DNA of 64,000 nt from positions 25,373 to 89,372 of the forward strand of contig CAZHOG010000005.1 in assembly GCA_964533935.1 (NCBI GenBank), given 5' to 3'. Positions 32,377 to 42,236 of the stretch are shown here, piece by piece. Position numbers and translations under genes: made by a program. The DNA is from RUG14121 sp964533935. GTDB taxonomy: Bacteria; Bacillota_I; Bacilli_A; RF39; UBA660. Each line of letters opens with the position of its first letter. Position 1 is the first letter of the stretch. The notes under the pieces were generated by a model. The model was not told the DNA's origin. It saw only the letters and a program-made list of their open reading frames with translations, and searched no databases.

Positions 32377-34356
32377 TTCTGTTGTTGAATCATTACTATC
32401 GCTTGTTGTATCACTAACTATAGGAATTTCAGAAATAATATTTTCTTCGGTTTTAGGCGTTTCAGTTGTAGTAGTAGTATTTGTATTACTTTCATTATTA
32501 TCAGTTGTATTAGACTCTACTACATTAGGAGCTGTTTCTTGAACATTACCACCTAATTGAATATTAATAGTGGAAATAGCTTTTGCTAAAACTCCTGAAT
32601 GAATACTTTGTGCAGTTACCAAACCACCAACTCCTGAAGTAGTAATGGTAACACCATTTGCTGCTCCCCAACTTCTTACATAAGCTTCTGTACTTCCAGT
32701 AAAGTCTGGAACTAATTGAAGCTTAGCACCTGAAGTAATTCCTTTTCCAGTAACACCTGCTTCATAGTTTTCACCATAAGTATAATTAAATGTTTTTACA
32801 ATTTCTTTTTGTTCAATACCTAAATTAACTTTCATTAACTTTTTAATAGCTTCTAAACTATCTGGATAATAACTTAATGCTGAAGTATAAGAATTACTTC
32901 CTTGCATAAATACAGGTAGTGTATAGCTTTCTAAATATGTTTTATGAATTGTAACGAAATCGTCTCCGTTTAAAGAGTTACCTAACATATCTTTTAAAAC
33001 ATTATAGAATGATAAAATTTGTTTAGTACTCATATTAGTTGAAATATTTTTTGATATTGCATCAAGTGCACTTTCAAATTTATCAAAAGATTTAAGTTGT
33101 ATAACTTTTTTAGATACAGCTTCTACAATTTGTTGTTGGTGTCTATTTCTTGCAATATCACTCTCTAAAAAGCCATGTCTATTTCTTGCATATGCAAGTG
33201 CTTGTTCACCGTTTAAATGTTGCCATCCAGTATCCATACATACAAGATTGGTTGTATCCCTTAACGAATTACTTTCACATAATTTGCCTTCACCATGAAC
33301 TTTAACATAATAATCATAATTTGGTTGCTCAACATCTACATCAACACCACCTAAAGTTTCAACTAAATCTATGAAACCTCGGAAATTAATTTTTGCATAA
33401 TAATCAATATTAACATCAGTCAACTGTTTAATTGTATCTATAACGCAACTTGTTCCATATGCAGCAGATGAATTTATTTTATTATATGCATTATGATTGC
33501 ATGCAATTGGGACATAAGTATCTCTTGGAAAGCTCATCATTGTTGCTGTTAATGTTTTAGGATTAAATGTAACAAGTATTAAAGTATCACCGTTAAATGC
33601 AGCATTAGCATTTAAACCGTCTCCTTCAGAATCAACTCCCATAACCAATACAGTAAAGGGTTCAGTTAAACTCTTTGTAGCAACTAATTCATTATCTTTA
33701 TTTTCCATTTTTTTACTATATTCATAAACAACTTTTGTTTCGCTATCTATATTTTTATAAGCATCTTCATTAGCAAATAAAATAACATAATTATTAGAAA
33801 CAAATATTCCATCTATTTCCTTATTATATAATGCAGCTAGCATTGAATAATAATCTTCATAATAATTTATTTCATTTTTTAATTTTTTATTCTTTATTAA
33901 TTCTTTAGCAAGAACATGTCCTTCAATAGCTTCTTCATTTTCAATCATTCCTAGTTTACTATCTGAAGTTATTTCAGTATCACTAAGAGCAATTAAATTA
34001 GTTGTATATAAAGTATACTTAGAAGTAGATAATTTATCTATTTTTCCATAAAACTTATTAATAGTATAACTTCCAAATCCAAAAACACCTGCTAATAAAA
34101 TGGTAATTATCGCTGTTATAACAAGAGTTTTATTTCTTTTAGTAATTAAGTTAACTAGATTCCATATGAAATATACTAATAACCAAACTATAAAAATTAT
34201 CATTAGAACAATTCTTAAAACTGTTTCTATTCCCTCTAGATTTAATAATCCTTTTATAAAGAAAATTAATGTTATTAAATATCCTAAAAAAGCAATAATA
34301 TATAAACTTAATAATACTTTATTACTTTTTTTAATCTTATTAAAAAGTACTTTCAT
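32374..34356 (-). CDS. LytR-CpsA-Psr (LCP) family glycopolymer transferase with PASTA-like tail
   Basis: The 660-residue product has three N-terminal membrane segments (about 12-110) and an insert of about 120 residues reminiscent of a solute-binding domain. An LCP catalytic domain follows (about 235-470) with VLVMGVDSEG, FPRDTYVPI and the Arg-rich ARNRHGFLESDIARNRHQQQ. A single PASTA-like module (about 555-610, LVPDFTGSTEAYV) and a Thr/Asn/Glu-rich tail come last. LCP enzymes transfer undecaprenyl-linked glycopolymers to the cell wall. The start at 34356 is preferred because GGGAGTGACT precedes it; the in-frame ATG 42 bases earlier has no such site. Confidence 0.9.
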   Translation of the reverse strand: MKVLFNKIKKSNKVLLSLYIIAFLGYLITLIFFIKGLLNLEGIETVLRIVLMIIFIVWLLVYFIWNLVNLITKRNKTLVITAIITILLAGVFGFGSYTINKFYGKIDKLSTSKYTLYTTNLIALSDTEITSDSKLGMIENEEAIEGHVLAKELIKNKKLKNEINYYEDYYSMLAALYNKEIDGIFVSNNYVILFANEDAYKNIDSETKVVYEYSKKMENKDNELVATKSLTEPFTVLVMGVDSEGDGLNANAAFNGDTLILVTFNPKTLTATMMSFPRDTYVPIACNHNAYNKINSSAAYGTSCVIDTIKQLTDVNIDYYAKINFRGFIDLVETLGGVDVDVEQPNYDYYVKVHGEGKLCESNSLRDTTNLVCMDTGWQHLNGEQALAYARNRHGFLESDIARNRHQQQIVEAVSKKVIQLKSFDKFESALDAISKNISTNMSTKQILSFYNVLKDMLGNSLNGDDFVTIHKTYLESYTLPVFMQGSNSYTSALSYYPDSLEAIKKLMKVNLGIEQKEIVKTFNYTYGENYEAGVTGKGITSGAKLQLVPDFTGSTEAYVRSWGAANGVTITTSGVGGLVTAQSIHSGVLAKAISTINIQLGGNVQETAPNVVESNTTDNNESNTNTTTTTETPKTEENIISEIPIVSDTTSDSNDSTTE

Positions 34357-34388
34357 ATAGTCACTCCCAATTATTATCATTAGTACCA

Positions 34389-34397
34389 AGTATATCA
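34389..34397 (-). promoter_or_regulatory. minus-strand extended -10 promoter of the LCP gene
   Basis: Read on the minus strand the bases are TGA-TATACT, with transcription start expected near 34382, 26 bases before the start codon. Confidence 0.5.
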
Positions 34398-34482
34398 TAT
34401 TTTCTTTTAAATTAATACTTGTTATTTTATTAACAATTTATTGACATTTTTTTCATTTTGAATCAAAATAAATGACAAAATA

Positions 34483-34491
34483 TGATATAAT
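34483..34491 (+). promoter_or_regulatory. extended -10 promoter of the dockerin-glucosaminidase gene
   Basis: TGA-TATAAT, 33 bases before the start codon. TTTTGA-AT-TCAAAA-like symmetry just upstream (34456-34468) might be an operator. Confidence 0.55.
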
Positions 34492-34523
34492 TTTACTAGA
34501 TAATATGGGAAGGAATGATAAAT

Positions 34524-36305
34524 ATGAAATTTACTAAAAAAATAATATATTTTATATTTCTTTTTATTACATTATTCCCATTAACTGTAGATGCAGCAAG
34601 TTATTACGGAGTTTCAACTGGTTCTGGTGTTTCTATTAGAAATGCTGCTGGTAAAAGTGGAACAGTGTTAGATTACGCATCTTTAGGAGAATTATATGAT
34701 ATGCCAAATAATATATTATATCCTGATGATAGTAAACAAGGATGCCCAAATGGCTGGTATCAAATTTATTATAAAGATTCTAAAGTAGGATATATATGTT
34801 CTAATTATTTGAAAATATATGAAAAAGCAGAGAGTGTTACTGATTCAACAACACCAACAACTGATTGTGAGAGACAAATGCAACAAGCTGGTTTTCCATC
34901 AAGTTATTGGAATGGATTATGTTCTTTAAAAGCAAGTCACTCAAATTGGAATTTTCAAGCAATGGTAAAAGATGCAAATGGAAATACAATAGATTGGAAT
35001 CAATCAGTATATTCTGAAAGCAGTTGTGGTGCTAATTATATAAGTACTTCAAATGATTCTTATAAATCTACTACATGTACAAAAAGTGGTGATGCTGGAT
35101 ATTCACCTGTATCAGAAGAAGCAGTTAGATATTATATGAATCCAACCAACTTCTTAAATGAAGTTAATATATTTATGTTTGAATCACAAACTACTAATCC
35201 AAATATTTCTCAAGATGTATATAAAACTGCATCAACAAAGATATTTGGCAATAATTTCTTGATTTCACAAATTCCTTTAATTCCTGAATATATTAAAAAT
35301 TCATCAAATGAAACTGGTGTAAGCCAAATTGCATTGGCAACAAGAATAAAACAAGAATTAGGAAATGCTAAGTTAACTTCAGGAACTTATAGTGGCCAAT
35401 TATATTCTGTAGTTAGTGGTGACTATACTTCTAGATACAATTGGACATACAATAATCAATCAGTAGATAATTATTACAACTTCTTTAATGTTGCAGCATA
35501 TGACGGAAGTAATGTTACTCAACAAGCTTTGATTTATGCATTAAATCATGGTTGGGGTGGAACAGGTGATCAAAATAATGATAGACAAATAGCAATGACT
35601 GGTGGGGCTAACTTCTTGAAAAATAAATATATTGGTGCTGGACAAAATACAATATATTTTCAAAAATTTAATATATTTCCTACAAACACATCTTCAAGAT
35701 ATTTAAATCAATATATGACTAATATTCAAGCACCAGTAAGTGAATCAAGTATAGTTTATAATGCTTATAAAGCAGCAAATGTTTTAGATTCAAGCTTTAC
35801 TTTCTATATTCCAGTATTCTCTGGAATGAATGTTAATTCTTCAAGTAGTAATGATTCAAGTAATCAAGAAACAAATAGTAAGCCTTCAGTAAGTACAATA
35901 GTAACGTCTTCCGGTTTCAGATATGCTGATGGTTATATTTCAAATATTAATCCAGGAACTAACATAAATGATGTTAAGAGTGCTTTAGAAAGTAAAGGAG
36001 CATCTGTTACTATTACTAATGCAGATGGAAATGAAGTATCGGGGAATATCGGTACTGGGTACAGAATAAATATTAATGGAAGCAATAGTGAAACATTAAT
36101 AGCAGTTATTTATGGAGACGTATCAGGTGATGGTAATATTAATGCACTTGATTTATTAAAAGTTCAAAAAAATATATTAGGAACAGCAACATTAAATGGT
36201 TCTTCTAAAGTTGCAGCAGATCCTAGTAAAGATGGTAATATAAATGCTTTAGATTTATTAAAAATTCAAAAACAAATTTTAAATACTGGAAACATTGAAC
36301 AATAG
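34524..36305 (+). CDS. secreted glucosaminidase (LytD/GH73-type) with SH3 and dockerin domains
   Basis: The 593-residue product has a signal peptide ending VDAAS (about 1-25), a bacterial SH3 domain (about 28-85), and a glucosaminidase-type region (about 112-420: FPSSYWNGLCSLKASHSNW, NPTNFLNE, SQIALATRIKQELG). A Ser/Asn linker, a small beta domain (about 455-525) and a C-terminal dockerin (about 530-590) follow. The dockerin has two Ca-binding repeats with the same body, DGNINALDLLK, in GDVSGDGNIN and ADPSKDGNIN. Dockerins bind cohesins, and the next gene encodes a cohesin-like protein. ATG 34524 follows GGGAAGGA. Confidence 0.85.
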   Translation: MKFTKKIIYFIFLFITLFPLTVDAASYYGVSTGSGVSIRNAAGKSGTVLDYASLGELYDMPNNILYPDDSKQGCPNGWYQIYYKDSKVGYICSNYLKIYEKAESVTDSTTPTTDCERQMQQAGFPSSYWNGLCSLKASHSNWNFQAMVKDANGNTIDWNQSVYSESSCGANYISTSNDSYKSTTCTKSGDAGYSPVSEEAVRYYMNPTNFLNEVNIFMFESQTTNPNISQDVYKTASTKIFGNNFLISQIPLIPEYIKNSSNETGVSQIALATRIKQELGNAKLTSGTYSGQLYSVVSGDYTSRYNWTYNNQSVDNYYNFFNVAAYDGSNVTQQALIYALNHGWGGTGDQNNDRQIAMTGGANFLKNKYIGAGQNTIYFQKFNIFPTNTSSRYLNQYMTNIQAPVSESSIVYNAYKAANVLDSSFTFYIPVFSGMNVNSSSSNDSSNQETNSKPSVSTIVTSSGFRYADGYISNINPGTNINDVKSALESKGASVTITNADGNEVSGNIGTGYRININGSNSETLIAVIYGDVSGDGNINALDLLKVQKNILGTATLNGSSKVAADPSKDGNINALDLLKIQKQILNTGNIEQ

Positions 36306-36315
36306 GAGGATAAAA

Positions 36316-37698
36316 ATGAGAAAACTAAAAAATATAATTATTACGTTGGCAATAGCATTTGTTATATTTCCATTAACTGCAAATGCTGCAAGTGCTAATA
36401 TAGGAATAAAAACTAGTGGTAAAGCTGTAGTTGGTGGACAAATAACTGCAACAGTAACAGTTTCTTCAGGAAGCCCAATGGGATCTTGGCAATTTTTAGT
36501 AAGTTATGACTCTAGTAAATTAAAACTAACTAGTGGAACAACATCAGTTGCTGACTATACTACAAGTGCTTCTGGCGTAAAGAGTAAAAGTTATACTTTA
36601 AAATTTACTGCTTTATCTAGTGGAAATGCATCAATAAATGTTGGCAGTTACTTAGTTTATGCAATAGATGAATCACAAATGTCAGTAAGCCCATCCAATG
36701 CCAGCGTGAAAATAATTACTCAAGCAGAATTAGAAGCTTCATATAGTAAAGATAATAATTTAAAAGGATTATCTATTGAAGGCTATGAATTAACACCTGC
36801 ATTTGATAAAGATACATTAGAATATTCAGTTACTGTTCCATCAACAATTAATAGTGTTAATATTAATGCTGTTAAAAATGATTCAAGTGCATCTGTTGAA
36901 GGTGCTGGCGAACATTCTGTAATTGAAGGAAGTAATCCCTTTGAAATAGTTGTTACAGCACAAAATGGAAGTTCAAAAACTTATAAATTAAATGTCATTG
37001 TTGAAGATATTAAACCAATAGAAGTTAATATTGGAAATGATAAATATACAGTTGTTAAAAGAGCTGATAATCTTGAAAAACCTACTGGTTTTGAAGAAAC
37101 AACAGTTACTATTAATGAATTAGAAATACCTGCTTTTAAAAGTGAAATATTAGGTTTAACTTTAGTAGGAATTAAAGACGAATCTGGAAATATTAGTTTA
37201 GCCATTTATGATAATGGAAAATACTCATTATATAACGAATTGACATCTAATAATAATACAATTTATTTATTGGATTTAAAAAAACTTGATGGATTTATAA
37301 AAACTACTATTAAAATAAATAATATAGATGTAGAAGTTTATAAATTTGACAAGAATTCTAAATATTCATTAGTATATGGAAAAAATGTAGAGTCTGGTGA
37401 AGAATCATGGTATATGTATGATGCAAAAGAAAATACATTCCAAAGATATAATACAGAACAAATAGATTCATTAAATAAAACTATTGAAAATTATTTATAT
37501 GTAATATATGCATTAGCTGGATGCTTTGGATTAATTGCTTTATGCTTTATAATTAATTGTATTGGTAAAAAGAAAGCAAAAAATAAAAGAAAAAAACAAA
37601 TGAAATTAGAAGAATCTAATAATGAAAATAAAGAAATAATTGAAAATTTATTAGAGGAAAAGAAAAATAAAAAGAATAAAAAAGATGTTTCTAAATAG
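36316..37698 (+). CDS. membrane-anchored cohesin-domain protein
   Basis: The 460-residue product has a signal peptide ending ANAAS (about 1-26), a cohesin-like domain (about 28-140: SGKAVVGGQITATVTVSSG, SYDSSKLKL) and a cadherin-like beta-sandwich (about 150-225: SIEGYELTPAFDKDTLEYS). An unassigned beta-rich segment, a C-terminal membrane helix (about 388-412) and a Lys-rich cytoplasmic tail complete it. It starts 10 bases after the dockerin gene with AGGAGG, so both are made together. The arrangement predicts a wall-facing receptor that holds the dockerin enzyme at the membrane. Confidence 0.82.
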   Translation: MRKLKNIIITLAIAFVIFPLTANAASANIGIKTSGKAVVGGQITATVTVSSGSPMGSWQFLVSYDSSKLKLTSGTTSVADYTTSASGVKSKSYTLKFTALSSGNASINVGSYLVYAIDESQMSVSPSNASVKIITQAELEASYSKDNNLKGLSIEGYELTPAFDKDTLEYSVTVPSTINSVNINAVKNDSSASVEGAGEHSVIEGSNPFEIVVTAQNGSSKTYKLNVIVEDIKPIEVNIGNDKYTVVKRADNLEKPTGFEETTVTINELEIPAFKSEILGLTLVGIKDESGNISLAIYDNGKYSLYNELTSNNNTIYLLDLKKLDGFIKTTIKINNIDVEVYKFDKNSKYSLVYGKNVESGEESWYMYDAKENTFQRYNTEQIDSLNKTIENYLYVIYALAGCFGLIALCFIINCIGKKKAKNKRKKQMKLEESNNENKEIIENLLEEKKNKKNKKDVSK

Positions 37699-37710
37699 AA
37701 ACATTTTTTT
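37685..37710 (+). terminator. intrinsic terminator
   Basis: ATGTTTCTA and TAGAAACAT form a 9-bp stem with an AA loop, followed by seven T, closing the dockerin-cohesin operon. Confidence 0.85.
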
Positions 37711-37712
37711 GT

Positions 37713-37741
37713 TTGTTTTAATATAAGTATCGTGTTAAAAT
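37713..37741 (+). promoter_or_regulatory. promoter of the polysaccharide cluster
   Basis: TTGTTT (37713-37718) and TAAAAT (37736-37741) are 17 bases apart, and TGT precedes the -10 (extended -10). Confidence 0.65.
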
Positions 37742-37769
37742 TATATAGTAAAGTAAATGAGGAATTTAT

Positions 37770-38303
37770 ATGAAATTATATACGAAAAAACAATTGAAAA
37801 GATTAAGAATTGCTTTAATATTTGAAAGCCACAAAAGAACTAATTACATTATTAAACATAATGTTTTTAATTCTGTTGGAGATAATTTTTTCTTTCAACC
37901 AAGATTTATTCCATCTGATCCTGAACTAATTAGATTTCATAACAATGATTGTATTGCAAGCAATGTAACATTTATTAATCATGATATTATTCATAACATG
38001 TTAAATAACATGAATATTGGCGAATTCAATTATAATTTAGGATGTATAGAAATTATGGATAATGTTTTTATTGGTAGTAATTCTACAATCTTACCAAATA
38101 TCAAAATAGGCCCTAATGCTATAGTAGCCGCTGGAGCAGTAGTAACAAAAGATGTACCTGCAAATAGTGTTGTTGCAGGAGTTCCAGCTAAAGTGATTTG
38201 TTCTTTTGATGAATACCTTGAAAAAAGAAAAAATTATATAGGTAGTGATACTAATGGATTATGGGAAAGATTTGATAAGGAAAAGAATAATCATGAAGAA
38301 TAA
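37770..38303 (+). CDS. hexapeptide-repeat acetyltransferase
   Basis: The 177-residue left-handed beta-helix acyltransferase ends its fold with the characteristic VFIGSNSTILPNIKIG, AIVAAGAVVTKDVPANS and VAGVPAKVI repeats of the galactoside/maltose O-acetyltransferase group. The N-terminal third is unusual and lacks the first coils. It is the first gene of the polysaccharide cluster and overlaps the next by 11 bases; it probably acetylates a sugar of the polymer. Confidence 0.85.
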   Translation: MKLYTKKQLKRLRIALIFESHKRTNYIIKHNVFNSVGDNFFFQPRFIPSDPELIRFHNNDCIASNVTFINHDIIHNMLNNMNIGEFNYNLGCIEIMDNVFIGSNSTILPNIKIGPNAIVAAGAVVTKDVPANSVVAGVPAKVICSFDEYLEKRKNYIGSDTNGLWERFDKEKNNHEE

Positions 38304-39600
38304 GATTAATTCATTTTTAGATAAATATATATATAAAATACTAGTAATTTATATATTTATACAACCGCTGTTAGATGTTGTAACAGCAGTAAGCTTAAAA
38401 TATATGAATTTGAATGTAACTATTGGGGCATTAATTAGATTGTTATTTATGGCTTTTTGTACCATATATTTACTATTTTTTAATAATACAGAATACAAAA
38501 AGAAAAGCTTAATATGTTCTATAATAATATATTTATATATTATAATATTTGGAATAATAACATATTTCAATAAAGATATATCTGTATTATCGTATGAAAT
38601 AAAAAATACTTTAAATACTTTTTATTTTCCAATTGTATTCTTAGGATTATTTAATATGTTTAAACAATATAAAATAAAATTTAATATTAAATATTTAATT
38701 TATGTTTTTACTATTTATTTATTATTTATTATAATACCTGATATTACAAATACATCCTTTGCAAGTTATAGTCATTCTAAACTAGGAAATATAGGTTGGT
38801 TTTTATCAGCCAATGCAATTGGAAGTATCCTATGTTTTTTACTTCCAATAGTAATATTATATTTTATTAAAATACCTAAAAAATATTTTTATAAAGTTGT
38901 TCTACTTTTATCTGTATTATATATTTTTGCTAATATGGGAACAAAAACCCCAATATTAAGTATTATGATTATCGCATTAATAAATATTATATATATAATT
39001 ATTCAATTTATTAAAAAGAAAGATTATAAGAAAATTGGTATTTGTTTTGTTATTGTAATAGTATCATTAATTTTATCAATAATTATAATACCTAAAACAT
39101 CTTTTTATAAAAATTTAGAAATTCATAAAGAATATTTAGGAATGAATAACTATACAGAAATATTTACTGATTATGATATGGCTAATAACTTTATATTTAG
39201 TGAAAGATTAACATTTTTAACAAATACAAATAATAGTTATAAAAAATCTGATTTGACTGAGAAAATATTTGGAATAGGATATATAGAACAATACAATACA
39301 GATAGTGAAAGTACTAAAACAATTGAAATGGATTATTTTGATATATTTTATCGCCATGGTATTGTAGGATTTATTATTTATTTTGTAGTATTTATTTATG
39401 CATTAATCATGACTATGAAAAAAGTCTTTAAAAATAATAATATAGTTAAATTGGAATATCTTTCAATAATATTTTTAATACTAATATTATCATTATTCTC
39501 TGGGCATATTTTAATTACTCCATCAGTAAGTATATATGTTGCATTAATATTTACTATAATACTTTATGAACAATATATATTGGGTTTAGAAGAAAAATAA
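38293..39600 (+). CDS. O-antigen ligase-like / Wzy-type membrane protein
   Basis: The 435-residue product has about ten to twelve membrane segments. A large outward loop (about 265-340) is followed by FGIGYIEQYN and YFDIFYRHGIVGF, the region holding the conserved Arg/His of O-antigen ligase-like proteins. In a Gram-positive the likely role is polymerisation or ligation of the surface polysaccharide. ATG 38293 is used because the protein then starts MKNKINSFLDKY; earlier in-frame codons lie in the acetyltransferase gene. Confidence 0.78.
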   Translation: MKNKINSFLDKYIYKILVIYIFIQPLLDVVTAVSLKYMNLNVTIGALIRLLFMAFCTIYLLFFNNTEYKKKSLICSIIIYLYIIIFGIITYFNKDISVLSYEIKNTLNTFYFPIVFLGLFNMFKQYKIKFNIKYLIYVFTIYLLFIIIPDITNTSFASYSHSKLGNIGWFLSANAIGSILCFLLPIVILYFIKIPKKYFYKVVLLLSVLYIFANMGTKTPILSIMIIALINIIYIIIQFIKKKDYKKIGICFVIVIVSLILSIIIIPKTSFYKNLEIHKEYLGMNNYTEIFTDYDMANNFIFSERLTFLTNTNNSYKKSDLTEKIFGIGYIEQYNTDSESTKTIEMDYFDIFYRHGIVGFIIYFVVFIYALIMTMKKVFKNNNIVKLEYLSIIFLILILSLFSGHILITPSVSIYVALIFTIILYEQYILGLEEK

Positions 39601-39617
39601 TTTTTCTTCTTTTTTTA
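39588..39617 (+). terminator. intrinsic terminator inside the cluster
   Basis: AGAAGAAAAA and TTTTTCTTCT form a 10-bp stem with a TAA loop, which is the stop codon of the preceding gene, followed by T residues. A TATAAT at 39630 may restart transcription. Confidence 0.75.
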
Positions 39618-39659
39618 TGCATAATAGTTTATAATAAGAATATAAAGTTGGTGATTACT

Positions 39660-40700
39660 TTGAATTATGAAGTAAATGGATATAATATATTTCTAATAGT
39701 ATTAGTAACATTTGTTACTAGTGTAATATTAGTTCCAATAATAAAAAAAGTTGCTATTCACGTTGGGGCTTTAGATAGACCTAATGCTAGAAGAGTAAAT
39801 AAAATAGCTATGCCTACATTGGGTGGCCTTGCAATATTCTTTGCCTTTATGCTTGGATACATGCTTTATGCTAGTAGGTCAATTCAAATGTTATCCATAT
39901 TAATGGGGAGTTTTATTTTAATTATATTTGGTATGGTAGATTGCATTAACCCAGTTAAAGCAAGATACAGACTGATAGTTCAATTTGTTGCAGCTGCAAT
40001 AATAGTTTTTTATGGAAATATCGTATTAAATGATGTTTCAATCTTTGGACATTATTTTGAATTTGCCCAACCATTAAATTATATAATAACAATATTATTT
40101 ATTATGACAATTACGAATGCAATTAATTTTATTGATGGATTAGATGGATTGGCATCAGGAATTAGTTCCATATATTTTTTAACAATAGCAATAATTGGGT
40201 TTATATTAAAAAGATCAGATGGTTTAGATGTTATCTTAGCATTAATAATGCTAGGTTCTACATTAGGATTCCTAGTGTATAATTTTCCACCTGCAATTAT
40301 TTATTTAGGTGATACAGGAAGCCAATTCTTAGGATTTATCATTGCTGTAATTGCATTACTTGGATATAAAACTGCGACATTTACTTCTTTAATTATTCCA
40401 GTATTAATCTTGGCATTACCATTATTTGATATAGTACTTGCCATATTAAGGCGTTTGATAAAAAAAGAAAGTATTGGTCAAGCTGATAAGAGTCATTTTC
40501 ATCATCAATTATTAAAAATGAATTTTTCAGCAAAAACATCTTTATTAATAATTTATTTTATTGAAATTTTATTTGCAGCCGTATCAATACTTTATACTCT
40601 AGGAGATATTAAATATGCAATTATATTATATATTGCATTAATGGTAGTTTTTGTATTTATTGTAATGACAACAGATATATTATTTCCTAAAAATAAGTAG
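39660..40700 (+). CDS. undecaprenyl-phosphate sugar-1-phosphate transferase (MraY/WecA/TagO family)
   Basis: The 346-residue product has about ten membrane segments with the family motifs PNARRVNKIAMPTLGGLAI, NAINFIDGLDGLASG, YLGDTGSQFLGF and the His-rich DKSHFHHQLL that marks WecA/TagO rather than MraY. It should load the first sugar phosphate (typically GlcNAc-1-P) onto undecaprenyl phosphate and so commit lipid carrier to this cluster or to teichoic acid. The start is probably TTG 39660, placed after TTGGTGAT; GTG 39651 is the alternative. Confidence 0.9.
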   Translation: MNYEVNGYNIFLIVLVTFVTSVILVPIIKKVAIHVGALDRPNARRVNKIAMPTLGGLAIFFAFMLGYMLYASRSIQMLSILMGSFILIIFGMVDCINPVKARYRLIVQFVAAAIIVFYGNIVLNDVSIFGHYFEFAQPLNYIITILFIMTITNAINFIDGLDGLASGISSIYFLTIAIIGFILKRSDGLDVILALIMLGSTLGFLVYNFPPAIIYLGDTGSQFLGFIIAVIALLGYKTATFTSLIIPVLILALPLFDIVLAILRRLIKKESIGQADKSHFHHQLLKMNFSAKTSLLIIYFIEILFAAVSILYTLGDIKYAIILYIALMVVFVFIVMTTDILFPKNK

Positions 40701-40707
40701 GTGAACA

Positions 40708-41757
40708 ATGAAAAAAATAGCGATATTTCAAACTGATTTAAATATTGGTGGAATACAAAAATCTTTAATAAACCTGCTTGATAATATTGATTATCAACAG
40801 TTTGACATTGATTTATATCTAACAACTGTTGATAACTTGTTAATAAATGACATAAATAAAAATGTAAATGTGCATAACTTGAAAAATTTACCATTTTTTA
40901 CTAAACTTATTCCTTTTAAAATATTAAAATATTTCTATAAGAATAAGATTAAACAAGAATATGATGTTTCTATAGACTTTAACTCTTATAGTATGGATAC
41001 TTCACTTGCTGCACTAAATGTTGAAGCAAACAAAAGAGTTATCTGGGTTCATAATGATATTGATATAAAATTAAAAGAAGAATTTAAATATAGAATATTA
41101 TACTTTTTCTTCAAAAGTAAATATAAATATTTTGATGAATTTGTTGTTGTATCAACAGGAGCTTTAGAATCATTTAAAAAGCATCAACAGTTTAATTCTA
41201 AAAAATATAACGTAATTCCTAATTTTATTGACACTAATGCCATAGTAAAAAAATGTCAAGAAAGCACTGAATTTGTCGTAAATAGACAAAAATATAACAT
41301 GTGTACAATAGGAAGATTAGTTCACCAAAAGGGATTTGATATTTTATTAAAAAATATTAAAGAATTAATTGAACATCGTAAAGATTTTCATTTATATATA
41401 ATAGGTGATGGTAAAGAAAAAGAAAACTTACTTAAATATGTTAATGATAATGATATGAATGAATATGTTACATTTACTGGTTATAAAAAAAATCCATACT
41501 CAATAATGAATATGATGGATGGATTTGTTTTAACCAGTCGTTATGAAGGACAGGGAATGGTTTTTCTAGAAGCAAAATGTTTGGGACTAGATATAGTAAT
41601 GCCAAAACATTTAGAAAAATATGTTGATGGAATCAAAGGAACAAATAACATATTAAGTGATTTAATATCCTTAAAAAAACATGATAAAAAAATAGATTAT
41701 TTAAAAGAATATAATGAAGAAATAATTAACAAGATAAATAAATTATTTAATGAATAG
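40708..41757 (+). CDS. glycosyltransferase family 4
   Basis: The 349-residue GT-B enzyme has an N-terminal NIGGIQKSLINLL (donor-fold glycine loop) and a C-terminal domain with TIGRLVHQKGFDILL, YIIGDGKEKENL and the E-x7-E region SRYEGQGMVFLEA. It transfers a sugar to the growing lipid-linked chain; specificity cannot be read. AGGTGAACA precedes ATG. Confidence 0.9.
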   Translation: MKKIAIFQTDLNIGGIQKSLINLLDNIDYQQFDIDLYLTTVDNLLINDINKNVNVHNLKNLPFFTKLIPFKILKYFYKNKIKQEYDVSIDFNSYSMDTSLAALNVEANKRVIWVHNDIDIKLKEEFKYRILYFFFKSKYKYFDEFVVVSTGALESFKKHQQFNSKKYNVIPNFIDTNAIVKKCQESTEFVVNRQKYNMCTIGRLVHQKGFDILLKNIKELIEHRKDFHLYIIGDGKEKENLLKYVNDNDMNEYVTFTGYKKNPYSIMNMMDGFVLTSRYEGQGMVFLEAKCLGLDIVMPKHLEKYVDGIKGTNNILSDLISLKKHDKKIDYLKEYNEEIINKINKLFNE

Positions 41758-41765
41758 GTGATAAA

Positions 41766-42236
41766 ATGAAAAAAGTTCTATTTATTTCTAGTACTGGTGG
41801 ACATTTTAATGAATTAATGAAATTAGAACCTTTAATGAAGAAATATGATAGCTATATTGCAACTGAGAAAACTAAAGCCACTTTATATGTTAAAGATAAA
41901 TATAAAAATAAAATGTTTTATTTAATATATGGGACTAAAGATCATATGTTAACATATCCATTTAAATTATTAGCAAACTGTTTTATTTCATTATTCTATT
42001 TTATTAAAATAAGACCTGATGTTATTATAACAACAGGAGCTCATACTGCTGGACCAATTTGTTGCATTGGTAAATTATTTAGAAAAAAAATTATTTATAT
42101 AGAAACAATGGCAAATATAAATACTAAGACAATAACGGGTAGATTAATTTATAAGTTTGCCGATTTGTTTATAGTTCAATGGGAAAGTATGTTAAAATTA
42201 TATCCTAAGGCAGTTTATAAGGGGTTGATATATTAA
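41766..42236 (+). CDS. PssD/Alg14-like glycosyltransferase subunit
   Basis: The 156-residue product starts MKKVLFISSTGGHFNELMKL and has ITTGAHTAGPICCIGKLF, the Alg14/PssD/Cps14F pattern. It is the membrane-anchoring half of a two-protein glycosyltransferase whose catalytic half is the next gene. Stop and start overlap by one base. Confidence 0.9.
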   Translation: MKKVLFISSTGGHFNELMKLEPLMKKYDSYIATEKTKATLYVKDKYKNKMFYLIYGTKDHMLTYPFKLLANCFISLFYFIKIRPDVIITTGAHTAGPICCIGKLFRKKIIYIETMANINTKTITGRLIYKFADLFIVQWESMLKLYPKAVYKGLIY

